Shown: positions 42,502 through 51,865, counted from the stretch's first letter. The stretch: 64,000 nt of DNA from Xanthocytophaga flava (GCA_030068525.1 JASJOS010000004.1:248001-312000); one strand, 5' to 3'. The notes: a model not told the origin generated them from the letters alone. Program-made: numbers and translations.

Positions 42502-42906
42502 TTACACAACTCTCTTTAAGGCTGTCAGCGGGAGAATTTCAAGGTCTATATCTCCCTTCAGGGTTAGCCACTCGCAGACAGCATGTGAGATATTCTCACT
42601 TTCTGTAAAGTTCGTAATTTTCATAACAGGAGGTTCTGAATCATGCTGGTGGTTAAGGAGTACTCTATCGTGTATATTTATCTCACATGGATGCTTCTTT
42701 GCATCGTTTGGAAGCGACAGGAATCTGACTTCTTTTGGCTGACAGAGTTCTACCTTCATATAATGCTTTTTGTCAAAATAGGCACAATGAAGAATCTCTT
42801 GCGAAAATATATTGTCGGAAGTGATGTGAATAATAGTCATACGATTATTAGACAAAATACCTACAACAATATCACCCGTTTGCGGTTTCGTAATGGTGTC
42901 GTTCAT
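42502..42906 (-). CDS. Unrecognised small protein, YodC/DUF2158-like N-terminus
   Basis: A 134-residue soluble protein. The front (T-G-D-I-V-V-G-I-L-S-N-N-R-M-T-I-I-H-I) and the C-A-Y-F-D segment near residue 42 are reminiscent of small SH3-like YodC proteins, but the protein is twice as long and the similarity is weak. A second beta-rich half follows. It is convergent with the membrane protein gene at 41544, with about 100 bp between the stops, and lies inside the direct-repeat-flanked cassette. Confidence 0.6.
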   Translation of the reverse strand: MNDTITKPQTGDIVVGILSNNRMTIIHITSDNIFSQEILHCAYFDKKHYMKVELCQPKEVRFLSLPNDAKKHPCEINIHDRVLLNHQHDSEPPVMKITNFTESENISHAVCEWLTLKGDIDLEILPLTALKRVV

Positions 42907-42967
42907 TTGGTAAATAGAGAGGAGTATGTGTATAAAATACTCCCCTCCAATAACGAAGTAAAAACAA

Positions 42968-43025
42968 ATCCCGTCAATACGTATAAATACGCATTATTGA
43001 ATGTATTTATACGTATTGACGGGAT
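42968..43025. repeat. Perfect 23-bp inverted repeat with 12-nt loop
   Basis: Arms 42968-42990 and 43003-43025, starting ATCCCGTCAATACGTATAAA, are exact mirrors. It lies 62 bp upstream of the minus-strand gene at 42502-42906, so it is in that gene's promoter region rather than downstream of a gene, and no T-run follows. It could be an operator, a cruciform-forming site or the relic of an element end. Confidence 0.7.
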
Positions 43026-43236
43026 GAACAGGCTCTATACACTTATTGTGCCCCATAACTTTTGTGGAAATGAAGGTTTTAAAAAGAAAGGAGCTGGTTC
43101 GAACGTCCGTTCGGACCTAAAATGAAAGCAACGTCCGTTGCGTTGGGACAAATTGAGCTATGTTCAGACGTGTGATAGTACCCAAACAGGGTTTTACCCA
43201 CCAGCGCAGCGGACGCTGCTCTCAAAATGGGCACAA

Positions 43237-43287
43237 GCGGACGCTTGCGCCAGAAATTTTCTTTATTTCTAGAAAAGATATGGGACA
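43237..43287 (+). repeat. Right 51-bp direct repeat of the 41-43 kb cassette
   Basis: About 46 of 51 bases match 41355-41405 in the same orientation. Both copies are followed or preceded by GGACACGATAAGGC. Upstream lies a GC-richer stretch (43100-43230) with several CGGACG/GCGTCC words unlike the flanking sequence. Confidence 0.7.
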
Positions 43288-43342
43288 CGATAAGGCTCTA
43301 TACATACAACCAACTTAACTTCTTTATAAACCTGTAGTCTAC

Positions 43343-46300
43343 CTATGAAACAGGTAGAAATACAGTAAAGACTGCACCCTGACCTAGCGTACTGGTTGCC
43401 TGTATGGCTCCTTTATGATTAGCCACAACTTTTTCACAGATAGCTAGTCCTATACCCGTTCCAGCATATTCTACTCTGCTATGCAAACGCTGAAAGATTT
43501 GAAAAATACGTTCGGCATACTCTTGTTCAAACCCTATCCCATTATCTTTTACTTCAATCCGATGGTAGAATGATGAATGGTGTGGAATTCTGAGAGAGGC
43601 AGGTAAATCCGCAGCAGCCATCAATGCATACTCTACTTTGATGACAGGAGCTATTCCTGCTTTGCTAAATTTGAGTGCATTGGAAAACAGATTCAAAAAT
43701 AACTGGCCCAGTTGTGTAGCATCGCCCTGCACTACTGGCAAAGGGGCTATTTGTATAGTAGCCTGTGTTTCCTGAATACGAAACTCTAGTTCATTCAGTA
43801 CTGTATCCAGTACCTGATTTAAGGACACAGATTCGGTACGATCTTTCTGGTTTGATATTTTGGAAAATGCCAACAGATCATGGATTAAAACCGACATCCG
43901 CTTAGATGCTGCCTGCATGCGTTCCAGCAAAGGAAGACCCTCGCCCAACCCAACGCCGTATTGCTTTTTGAGCATATCTCCAAAAGACTGAATCTTACGG
44001 AGGGGTTCCTGCAAATCATGCGAGGCAATATAGGCGAACTTTTCCAGGTTATCGTTTGAACGAACCAGTAGTTGATTGGCTTCAAACAATTCCTGATTGG
44101 TTTTTGCCAGCTCTTCCGTACGCTTGTGAACCTGTTGCTCCAGTACCAGTTGAGCAGAACGCCGCTCAGTTACATCCTGAGCGGTTCCAAACATTTTTAC
44201 AGGTTTTCCCTGCTCATCAAAAAAGGTGCGGGCTTGTGCATGAATAATATATTTCTGTCCAGTGGTTCGGTTGGTCATTTCATATTCTTCATTGTAGACG
44301 CCCCCGGATTCGGGATTGAGAGCCCAAGCCATAGCCGTACGGATGCGCTCCTGATCTGCGTCGGATAATACTGGATACACATCGTCCAGATCCTCTTCTT
44401 CAGGCAAGATACCAAACCACTCTCTGAGCCGATCTGAATAGGTAGTACGGTTGGTAGCAGGGTCATATGTCCAGGTTCCCAGTTGTGCCAGTTCAATGGC
44501 TCCCCGCATCAATGCTTCTGCTTCCTCTACTTTTTTGCGGGCAACCACTAGGTTGGTTACCTCAATGGCCGCTATGATAATACCATAAATCTGGCCTTCA
44601 ACATTACTCAGGGCTTTGTACGTATACTGATAATATCCTGTATAAGGCTTTCCAAACCGTAGCAGTTCAAATTTTTCTTCCGGCTCATGAAACGTTTGTC
44701 CTGTGGTATATACATGTTGGAGCCTGTTGAATAAGGGGGTAGCCTCCAGTTCATGCATTACGTCCATAAATGGCTGACCAATAATAGATTCATCCCGGCC
44801 TATCATCTGAAGCATATTTTCATTGACAGTATGAATGATCATTTGTTGGCCTGTCACAACCATTTTAGCTACCGGTGAGTTGAAAATAATACTTTTGCTG
44901 AAGAGCTCACTTTCTTCCAGACTTTTGCGGTACAATACTTCATTGGTTACATCTATGGCCATATTCAATATGGCATAAACCTGCCCCTTTTCATCTCTAA
45001 GTGGCTTATAGGTAAAGTTAAAATAAAAGCTATTGAGTTTACCTCCCACCACAAGATCTGCTCTCATCTCCCGGGCATGATACACCTCACCTGTCTTATA
45101 AATCTGAGCCAATATATCCAGAAAGGGTTGCGACTCCAGTTCGGGTAAGGCATCTGCCAATCGCATCCCATGTACACTTTCGTCTTTTCCCCATAATTTA
45201 ATCATAGCAGGATTGGCAACATCGATGATTAGTTCTTCACCCCGGTATAAGGCAGTGGCAAAAGGAGTTTCTTCAATCAGCGAACGAAATTTAGCTTCAC
45301 TGGCCTCAATAGCTTTTTGAGACAAAACCTGAGTAGTGACTTCTGTTCCAAGCACCATCACACCAGAAATGGTTCCGTCTGCATAGCGTAAAGGGGTATA
45401 GGCAAAATCAAAATAAGCCTCTTCCAGCCGGCCATTGCGTTGCAGATTTGCGACTATGCCTCTCCCTGTAACAGGTTTACCTGTATCATAGACCTGCTCG
45501 AGCAAAGTCATGAAGGGTTGTCCTTCGAGTTCAGGTAAAGCCTGTTGCAAAGGCATTCCCAGAATAGAGTCGTCTTTCCCCCACAGTTCAACTAACTTGT
45601 CATTCACTATTTCAATCCGCATCTCTCTGCCTCTTAGCAAGCCTATTCCCATCGGAGCTTGTTCTACCACACTGCGGAATCGTTCCTCGCTTACTTTAAG
45701 CTCAAGCCGGGATTCTACTTCCTGGGTAGTTTCCTGGGCAATGCCGGAAAACAGATACGGTTCACCTTCCTCATCATAGCCATAGGTGCCCATTACCCGT
45801 ATCCAATGTACAGAGCCATCATCCCAGACAAACCGGATCTGGTAGTGTAGCTTTCCGGTAATAGCCGCCTGTTCGTAGGCCAGGTTCCACAAAGGCAGGT
45901 CCTCGGGATGAATGTGCTCAATGAGTATACTACGACTGACAATTTGCTCAGAACCTGTCATGATTCTGGCTATGGTAGCAGAGTAGTCTATCTTATCGCT
46001 ATTTCTTTCGAGGGTAAACCATCCTGCAGATGCGCCTTCCAGTGCTTGTTCAGCCCGTAGTCCTTGTTTCGTAAATTGCTCCCGAAGCTCAATCTGCTCG
46101 CTTACATCGGTTATAATTCCCCCAAAACGAGAGCCTTTTATCAGATCTCCGGCATACACATTTCCCTTCACATGTACCCAACGTAACGTATTTGCATAGG
46201 ATAGGGTACGGAAATGCATATCCAGCGGATGGTCCTGTGTTGTTTGGCTTGCCTGGGAAATAACCTCGGTTACTCTTTCCAAATCACCAGGATGGATGTA

Positions 46301-46486
46301 TTTGAGTAGAGTGTGATAGGAAACCTGCTCATCTTCTGAAAAACCATAGCATTCTTTGCTTCGTTTATCCAGGTAAACTTTTTGTTCTATAGTGTCAACC
46401 TCCCACATGCCTACCCCAGCAAGTTCCAGTGCTTTCTGATATCGTTGTATTTCCTGTAGGGTGTGCTCTTCCAAGCGATCAAAGTT
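43343..46486 (-). CDS. Multi-PAS sensor histidine kinase, HisKA type
   Basis: A kinase of about 1047 residues starting at the Met at 46486 (M-N-F-D-R-L); the frame extends to 46531 but those residues look untranslated. About six PAS/PAC modules in series end near 750; several are near copies (the F-R-S-V-V-E-Q / F-R-S-L-I-E-E openings and repeated Q-P-F/x-L-L-x-Q-V-Y-x-T-G-K). Then a coiled coil, HisKA with phospho-acceptor H823 in I-A-S-H-D-L-Q-E-P, and HATPase (N-L-F-S-N-A-L-K-F, D-N-G-I-G-F, G-T-G-I-G-L-A-I). Cytoplasmic, no membrane segment. The related receiver-only proteins elsewhere in the window are possible partners. Confidence 0.95.
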   Translation of the reverse strand, partial: NFDRLEEHTLQEIQRYQKALELAGVGMWEVDTIEQKVYLDKRSKECYGFSEDEQVSYHTLLKYIHPGDLERVTEVISQASQTTQDHPLDMHFRTLSYANTLRWVHVKGNVYAGDLIKGSRFGGIITDVSEQIELREQFTKQGLRAEQALEGASAGWFTLERNSDKIDYSATIARIMTGSEQIVSRSILIEHIHPEDLPLWNLAYEQAAITGKLHYQIRFVWDDGSVHWIRVMGTYGYDEEGEPYLFSGIAQETTQEVESRLELKVSEERFRSVVEQAPMGIGLLRGREMRIEIVNDKLVELWGKDDSILGMPLQQALPELEGQPFMTLLEQVYDTGKPVTGRGIVANLQRNGRLEEAYFDFAYTPLRYADGTISGVMVLGTEVTTQVLSQKAIEASEAKFRSLIEETPFATALYRGEELIIDVANPAMIKLWGKDESVHGMRLADALPELESQPFLDILAQIYKTGEVYHAREMRADLVVGGKLNSFYFNFTYKPLRDEKGQVYAILNMAIDVTNEVLYRKSLEESELFSKSIIFNSPVAKMVVTGQQMIIHTVNENMLQMIGRDESIIGQPFMDVMHELEATPLFNRLQHVYTTGQTFHEPEEKFELLRFGKPYTGYYQYTYKALSNVEGQIYGIIIAAIEVTNLVVARKKVEEAEALMRGAIELAQLGTWTYDPATNRTTYSDRLREWFGILPEEEDLDDVYPVLSDADQERIRTAMAWALNPESGGVYNEEYEMTNRTTGQKYIIHAQARTFFDEQGKPVKMFGTAQDVTERRSAQLVLEQQVHKRTEELAKTNQELFEANQLLVRSNDNLEKFAYIASHDLQEPLRKIQSFGDMLKKQYGVGLGEGLPLLERMQAASKRMSVLIHDLLAFSKISNQKDRTESVSLNQVLDTVLNELEFRIQETQATIQIAPLPVVQGDATQLGQLFLNLFSNALKFSKAGIAPVIKVEYALMAAADLPASLRIPHHSSFYHRIEVKDNGIGFEQEYAERIFQIFQRLHSRVEYAGTGIGLAICEKVVANHKGAIQATSTLGQGAVFTVFLPVS

Positions 46487-47160
46487 CATAGGTAAAATCA
46501 AAAGTTGGTGTAATTTGCTTCGAAGATACACACTTTAGTGTAAACAGTTTCTCATTATCCGACTTCCTACCCATGTTTTATGTAGATACCAATCAGGACA
46601 CAGCTATAACCATATTTTTATTGTTTTGTTTAAATAATTTCAGCAAACGTGTACTATTTTGTTCAGATCTACAGAAAGAAAAGTTTACTACTTTGAGATA
46701 CACGTTTGCACTGAATTTTTAATATCGGCATATGCTATTTTCTTAGAACTGTCTAATGAGATTTTTCCCTAAAACATCCAAAATTAGAAAAGTTATGGTA
46801 AAGATGAGACTTTTAGTCTAATACCATTATCCAGAAAGTTAAAGATACCTCCATTTGGTATAAAACTCAAACTATCTGGCATAGGCATGGGCAAGCTTAT
46901 TGGGGCAACTTCGGGTAATGCAGGGTATATTTTTCCCCTTGCTTTAGCATTGGCGTAATGAAAAGGAAAGGGAATTTTGGCAGCTAACAAACTAATAGGC
47001 AGATAATACTAAAGTTACTGAAGATGGAAAAAATAAATCTATTGCGATTTTGCTCGTTTTTCGGCGGGTTTGGCTAAAAAGCAGCCAACCTTAGTTTTAC
47101 TAAGGTTGGTTGGTATTCAGGTGTTGAGCCTACTCGCCTATTTATAGAATAGTATTCTAC
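46487..47160. other. Spacer upstream of the kinase with the catalase terminator
   Basis: About 670 bp. The right end holds the terminator of the manganese catalase gene. A 65-codon minus-strand frame at 46793-46990 is proline-rich and unsupported. No repeat-family member is seen. Confidence 0.35.
47085..47109 (-). terminator. Intrinsic terminator of the manganese catalase gene
   Basis: CCAACCTTAG, loop of 5, CTAAGGTTGG: a perfect 10-bp stem followed on the minus strand by CTGCTTTTT. It lies about 50 bp after the stop at 47161. Confidence 0.75.
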
Positions 47161-47919
47161 TTATCGGCTGGCCTTGTTTATCTCTGAAATAATTTGTTGT
47201 TGTGTCACCTGTGCTTCCATTTTAGCAGGAGCCTCCACATACTTAATATCTGGACCTTGATTCCATGGTCCCCGCATATCTTTATCTCCATACTCACTTT
47301 CACCTGTCGAATCGTTATAAAACTGTTCTACAATACCCGATGTAGGAGGAATCTGTCCTATGGAAAGAGGATCTTTTCCCATACTATCCAATGCAGTCAT
47401 AAAAGCTTTCAGGTGCGTAATCTCACGCGTCATTAAAAACTGCAACGCATCTTTGGAACCAGCATCATCACAAAAGTTAATTAACCGCTCATAGACGATT
47501 TTAGCGCGTGCTTCCGCTGCGATATTGCTTCGCAGATCTACATCAGGCTCACCCGTAATTTTTAAATAGTCGGCTGTCCATGCACTTCCCTGTGAATTAT
47601 ACAGGTTTACACCGCCTCCACCTGCAATGGCAATAAGTGGATCAGCTTCTGCAGCCTGACGTAACGTTTTAGTTGGCTTTAGATGCATACGAGCCAGTGT
47701 GCCAATAATTTCCAGGTGACTCAATTCTTCTGTACCAATATCCATCAATAAGTCTTTAAGCCCGGAATCTTCACAATTGATACCTTGAATCGAATACTGC
47801 ATAGCCGCTGCCAGTTCACCATTAGCGCCACCAAATTGCTCTAGTAACATGTTGCCAAATCGAGGGTCTGGTGTACCAACCCTAACGGTATACATTAATT
47901 TTTTGATGTGATGATACAT
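47161..47919 (-). CDS. Manganese catalase family protein
   Basis: A 252-residue ferritin-like protein that disproportionates hydrogen peroxide using a dimanganese site. The N-terminus M-Y-H-H-I-K-K-L-M-Y-T-V and L-L-E-Q-F-G-G-A-N-G-E-L are the family signature. Ligand-type residues E35, E65 and H68 are followed by a second E/H set around E136-E144 and H169. It is slightly short compared with the 270-300 residue norm, with a shortened C-terminal tail. It has a strong own terminator. Together with the Tat-type SDR upstream it fits peroxide/general stress. Confidence 0.94.
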   Translation of the reverse strand: MYHHIKKLMYTVRVGTPDPRFGNMLLEQFGGANGELAAAMQYSIQGINCEDSGLKDLLMDIGTEELSHLEIIGTLARMHLKPTKTLRQAAEADPLIAIAGGGGVNLYNSQGSAWTADYLKITGEPDVDLRSNIAAEARAKIVYERLINFCDDAGSKDALQFLMTREITHLKAFMTALDSMGKDPLSIGQIPPTSGIVEQFYNDSTGESEYGDKDMRGPWNQGPDIKYVEAPAKMEAQVTQQQIISEINKASR

Positions 47920-48416
47920 GCTAATTCTGGTTGAAGTTGATAAATTAAAAAAATTGTCTTTTCACTTTTATCGGAATAAGCTCATCAAGCTTGCCTACCC
48001 AAATTTTTCTATGTTCTAGTGTCTACTCTCAATGAAAACGTAATGGCCAAATCCTATTTAGGTATACACAAATGCCATTGAAATCTATGATCAACCAAAG
48101 TTTACGTAGAAAAAATCCAGGCAAGCTTTCTGGCTCATGTATGTATAGCCTAAATAATCATACCGGAAGACAAATCTCACACAGTAGTGGCACGACTTAC
48201 TCTTCATACATAGAGTTACACAGGCTATTTCTTTCACCAACAGGGACTCTCACTAAATTAGTCCTTTTCCATTGAGAAAGAGTGGCCACAAAGCAACCTT
48301 ACTTAAAAACTCATTTTCAATGGCTTACACAAAAAAGACACACATATGTCTATTGATAGTAAATGGTTGGCTAAATGTTTTTGATCTAGTCAACCATTCA
48401 CTAAGTATCCATATCT
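47920..48416. other. Spacer, nothing recognised
   Basis: About 500 bp between the SDR stop and the catalase start. Short frames on both strands are unsupported. No repeat-family copy is seen. It should contain the catalase promoter. Confidence 0.3.
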
Positions 48417-49415
48417 CTAAGGAAGTCCTCCTCCGCCGGCTGCACCATAAATTTGTCCGGTAGAATAACTGGCATCACTGGCAGCCAGTTGTACATAAAT
48501 CGAAGCCAGCTCGGCAGGCTGACCTGGTCTGCCCATTGGGGTATCCCCTCCAAACTTCTGAAGCTTCTCCTGAGTAGCTCCACCACTCACCTGCAAAGGT
48601 GTCCAGATAGGACCTGGTGCTACTCCATTCACACGAATGCCCTTTGGACCGAGTTGTTTTGCCAGTGAACGAACAAAATTGGTAGTAGCTGCCTTAGTTT
48701 GTGCGTAGTCATATAAGTCTGCCGAAGGATTGGTAGCTTGTTCTGAGGACGTGCCAATAATAACTGATCCGGGTTTGAGATGAGGCAAGGCTGCTTTAAT
48801 AATCCAGAAGGGAGCATAGATATTGGTTTTCATTGTCCAGTCAAACTGTTCAGTGGTTATATCCAGAATAGATGCCACTGCTTGCTGACGGGCAGCATTG
48901 CTCACTACAATATCCAGACCGCCCAGGCCCTTGACTGCCTCACTTACCAGCTTTTTGCAAAATGCTTCCTCACGAAGATCTCCTGGAATAGCAATGGCTT
49001 TGCGACCTTCTTTTTTGATCAAAGCAATTACTTCCTGGGCATCAGCCTCTTCAGAAGGCAGATAATTGATAGCCACATCGGCTCCTTCGCGTGCATAAGC
49101 AATAGCGGCTGCCCTGCCCATTCCTGAATCTCCACCTGTAATAAGAGCTTTGCGGCCTTTCAGACGATCAGAACCTTTGTAGCTCGTTTCTCCATGGTCT
49201 GGCTTAGGCTCCATTTTGCTGGCTAGCCCTGGCCAGGGTTGTGTCTGTGATTTGAAAGGAGGTTTGGGATACTTTTGGATCGGGTCTTCTAATTGAGCAT
49301 TCAACTCTGTCTGAGGCATTTGACCAATTGCCAATCCAGGTGTCATGGCAGTGGCTAAACCGGCACCTAAACCACTGATGGCCTTTCGCCGGGTAATCAT
49401 TTCTACTTTTTTCAT
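48417..49415 (-). CDS. SDR family oxidoreductase with a Tat-like signal peptide
   Basis: A 332-residue protein. The first 32 residues carry T-R-R-K-A-I-S followed by a moderately hydrophobic A/G-rich stretch and A-I-G-Q, i.e. a twin-arginine type signal. A 50-residue P/Q-rich segment precedes the SDR domain: T-G-G-D-S-G-M-G-R, S-N-A-A, catalytic Y237 and K241, and A-P-G-P-I-W-T-P. It is related to the cytoplasmic SDR at 3061-3927 over the catalytic domain. Export with bound cofactor is possible by Tat. The role is unknown; stress context inferred from the adjacent catalase. Confidence 0.9.
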   Translation of the reverse strand: MKKVEMITRRKAISGLGAGLATAMTPGLAIGQMPQTELNAQLEDPIQKYPKPPFKSQTQPWPGLASKMEPKPDHGETSYKGSDRLKGRKALITGGDSGMGRAAAIAYAREGADVAINYLPSEEADAQEVIALIKKEGRKAIAIPGDLREEAFCKKLVSEAVKGLGGLDIVVSNAARQQAVASILDITTEQFDWTMKTNIYAPFWIIKAALPHLKPGSVIIGTSSEQATNPSADLYDYAQTKAATTNFVRSLAKQLGPKGIRVNGVAPGPIWTPLQVSGGATQEKLQKFGGDTPMGRPGQPAELASIYVQLAASDASYSTGQIYGAAGGGGLP

Positions 49416-49742
49416 AGATGGCTGTTTGTTTTAATTTTAATCTTGTGTAACTAATATGTCCTATAACCATATGATCATACATACTACACGATCATAAATA
49501 ATACTACGTTTGCCTCTTTTTACAGCCACTAGAAGGCCTTAAAATCTTATTAAAGTACTAGTAGGAATAAAGTGATAGTATGGAAACGAGTTAGTATAGT
49601 ACCGAGTTTTGATATACTATCGAGTTAGTATATACGTTGAAAACATTATGCCTTAAGTGGATGATTTTTGGACTTGTAAGAGAATGCGGATAATCCTCTA
49701 CTGCGGTGAATTAACTCTACAAACCTGATCATCAAATACATA

Positions 49743-49930
49743 TACATGGATCACCCCGAATTTTAAGTAAAAGATGTCATTGAGAAAGTAAACAAATGTC
49801 ACAAAGAGAGTGAAGATCACTTCAATCGTGGTAGGTTATGTAAGTGTGTAGAGAGTCTTTTCTCCGCGAGGTTGGCCTTTGGCCTTTTGGGGGGAAGGAT
49901 CGGTGAAAAGTGTCCTTTTTTGCAACTGGT
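49743..49930 (+). repeat. MITE-like repeat family R, copy 3 (left half only)
   Basis: Begins TACATGGATCACCCCGAATT (two or three changes from the terminal repeat), followed by the CACAAAGAGAG, CTTCAATCGTGG and CTCCGCGAGGTTGGCCTTTGG blocks in the same orientation as the 61.8-kb copy. It ends near TGTCCTTTTTTGC; the CCCAAG hairpin half and right terminal repeat are missing. It lies directly downstream of the AraC gene. Confidence 0.75.
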
Positions 49931-49975
49931 CCACATCCTGGCCTAACAAATTCTCATTAGAGTAATCCTTATCAG

Positions 49976-50893
49976 TCAATGAAAGGAATGTCGAAACTCC
50001 AAAGGGGAAAGTTTGGTCTTGCTTTTGAATAGCTTACTGAATGACTGCGGGTGTTCGAAGCCCAACGCATACGCAATTTCGTTGACTGTCTGATCCGTCG
50101 TTGATAGCTTTTCCTTAGCCAGGTCCATGAGTTTATCGTGCACAAATTGCTTTGTGCTTTGCCCGGTCAGGGTTTTCAGCAAACGGCTCAGGTAGTTGGG
50201 CGAAATGTGCAATTGTTCTGAAATGTATTGAATACTGGGCATACCCTTATTTGACAGATCATCGCTTTTGAAATAAGCCGTCAGTAGCTCCTCTAACCTA
50301 TTCAATAGCTGATGGTTGGCGAATTTACGGGTAATAAACTGACGCTGATAAAATCGTTCACAATAGGTAAGTACTAACTCGATGTGTGCCAAAAGGACAT
50401 CTTGTGTATAGGCATCTATGCCGCTTTGATACTCGTGGGCAATGTGTTGCATCGTATCGGAAATCATCCCCTCTTCCCTATCCGAAAGATGCAGAGCCTC
50501 GTTTACCTGATACCCAAAGTACTCATACTTCTTTATCTTTTGGGCCAGTGGCGTATTCCACAAAAAATCGGGATGGATCAGTAACAACCATCCCGAATGG
50601 ATAAATTCTGCCGGCGAGGCATCAATAGCCAATACTTGCCGGGGCGCCATGAAATGCATCACACCGGCGTCAAAATCAAACTCTTGCTGTCCATATTTCA
50701 ACTTACCATTGAAGTTCTTTTTCAGCGCAATAGTGTAAAAGTTGTGAATGATCCGAACCGAACAGTGTTTCAATTGTCGCCGCGTGTCTTCAAAACGTAT
50801 GACACTAACCAACGGGTGCGCAGGTGCAGGAAGCTCCATCAGCCGATGATACTCCGCGATGGTCTTTATCTGATAGGTTGTCGGGTGGGTCAT
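49976..50893 (-). CDS. AraC family transcriptional regulator
   Basis: About 305 residues, paralogous to 1340-2239: cupin-like N-terminal region, then two HTH motifs (I-S-P-N-Y-L-S-R-L-L-K and N-E-I-A-Y-A-L-G-F-E-H-P-Q-S-F-S). I start at the ATG at 50893 because the frame's upstream start is a TTG overlapping the preceding stop. It follows the NmrA-type gene by 8 bp, so the two are one operon and the regulator probably controls its partner. A truncated, stop-containing copy of its 3' half lies at 59199-59756. Confidence 0.92.
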   Translation of the reverse strand: MTHPTTYQIKTIAEYHRLMELPAPAHPLVSVIRFEDTRRQLKHCSVRIIHNFYTIALKKNFNGKLKYGQQEFDFDAGVMHFMAPRQVLAIDASPAEFIHSGWLLLIHPDFLWNTPLAQKIKKYEYFGYQVNEALHLSDREEGMISDTMQHIAHEYQSGIDAYTQDVLLAHIELVLTYCERFYQRQFITRKFANHQLLNRLEELLTAYFKSDDLSNKGMPSIQYISEQLHISPNYLSRLLKTLTGQSTKQFVHDKLMDLAKEKLSTTDQTVNEIAYALGFEHPQSFSKLFKSKTKLSPLEFRHSFH

Positions 50894-50901
50894 ATCTTCA
50901 C

Positions 50902-51768
50902 TCAAAGTCCAAACAATTCTTTTAATCCGTCTTTCAAGGCGAGAGGTTGGCGACCCAACACCTTTTCAAGGTCGGTGTATACATCAGCTTCCTGATTGTG
51001 CCGGATGTCCGTAACAAAATCGACAATCTTTTTCAACATCGGTTCGGCAATGCCTCTTTGCCGCATCGTGGCGACAAAAACTGGAGTTTCTGCAGGAGTA
51101 TAACTTACCAGCTTGCCAGATAGTTCGGTTAATGCCTGAGCAATGTCACCAAATGAGTATGCCTCCCTTCCGGTGAAATGATAGGTTTTGTTTTGACAGG
51201 GTTCATTTGCCAATACAAGTGCCATGGCTTCTCCCATTTCTCTTCGCAATGCAAAGGATACCTTCCCCTCTCCTGCGGGTAGAAAAATACCTCTTTCCAG
51301 TGCCTGCTTACCTATAAACAATGGGATGGCATCCATGTACAGAATGTTTCTGAAAAGTGTATAGGTTAATCCGCTTTCTTTAATGTAATCTTCAGTCTCG
51401 AAGTGATCCCGCATTAACGCATTGCTCAGGGTGGTACGGTCTTTCAAAGCCCGGCTGGTATACGCGATATTTTTCACTCCTGCCCTTTTGGCAGCATCTA
51501 CTACATTTCTATGTTGTTGCATCCGATCCCCTTCGTCACCTGCCGAAATGAGCAGTACGGTATCGACCCCATCCATTGCTTTTTCCAGAGCGAAAGGATG
51601 GTCGTAATCAGCCAGATGAGCAGTGAACCCCTGGCTTTCCAGCTCGGCTCTTTTTTCTTCATGACGGGTAATGACTCCAATCTGACGGGCAGTAATCGTT
51701 CTCTTTAAGGTTTGGGTAACTACGCTGCCCAAGTGGCCAGTTGCTCCGGTAACTAATATTGGGGTCAT
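50902..51768 (-). CDS. NmrA-like NAD(P)-binding oxidoreductase
   Basis: About 289 residues, atypical SDR of the NmrA/QorB group. It begins I-L-V-T-G-A-T-G-H-L-G-S, the dinucleotide-binding loop, and continues with V-D-T-V-L-L-I-S-A-G-D, N-I-A-Y-T-S, F-R-N-I-L-Y-M and Y-H-F-T-G-R-E-A-Y-S. Relatives are quinone reductases or redox-sensing regulators. Start at the Met at 51768 (M-T-P-I-L-V-T-G); the longer frame adds a hydrophobic stretch that is probably not translated. First gene of the operon with the AraC regulator. A short remnant of it survives at 59757-59794. Confidence 0.9.
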   Translation of the reverse strand: MTPILVTGATGHLGSVVTQTLKRTITARQIGVITRHEEKRAELESQGFTAHLADYDHPFALEKAMDGVDTVLLISAGDEGDRMQQHRNVVDAAKRAGVKNIAYTSRALKDRTTLSNALMRDHFETEDYIKESGLTYTLFRNILYMDAIPLFIGKQALERGIFLPAGEGKVSFALRREMGEAMALVLANEPCQNKTYHFTGREAYSFGDIAQALTELSGKLVSYTPAETPVFVATMRQRGIAEPMLKKIVDFVTDIRHNQEADVYTDLEKVLGRQPLALKDGLKELFGL

Positions 51769-51865
51769 GTTTTTTTGCATTAGTGTGAATACAAAAATGC
51801 ACATCGATCCAAACAGATAAGTAGTCAAATCTATCTTTTTCGTGTTTAAATCTGACCCCAGTTAC

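Noticed and set aside
42643..43125. A 160-codon + strand frame in the cassette
   Set aside because: It is antisense to the gene at 42502-42906 for half its length and then crosses the 23-bp inverted repeat; the minus-strand gene has the more protein-like composition.
46793..46990. A proline-rich 65-codon minus-strand frame upstream of the multi-PAS kinase
   Set aside because: The P-x-P-rich peptide has no recognisable fold, and the frame has no start context or conserved neighbour; possible relic, but not supportable.
48072..48463. Two overlapping + strand frames of 63-67 codons between the catalase and SDR genes
   Set aside because: Low-complexity Ser/Lys/His-rich peptides in a promoter spacer with no motif or start signal.
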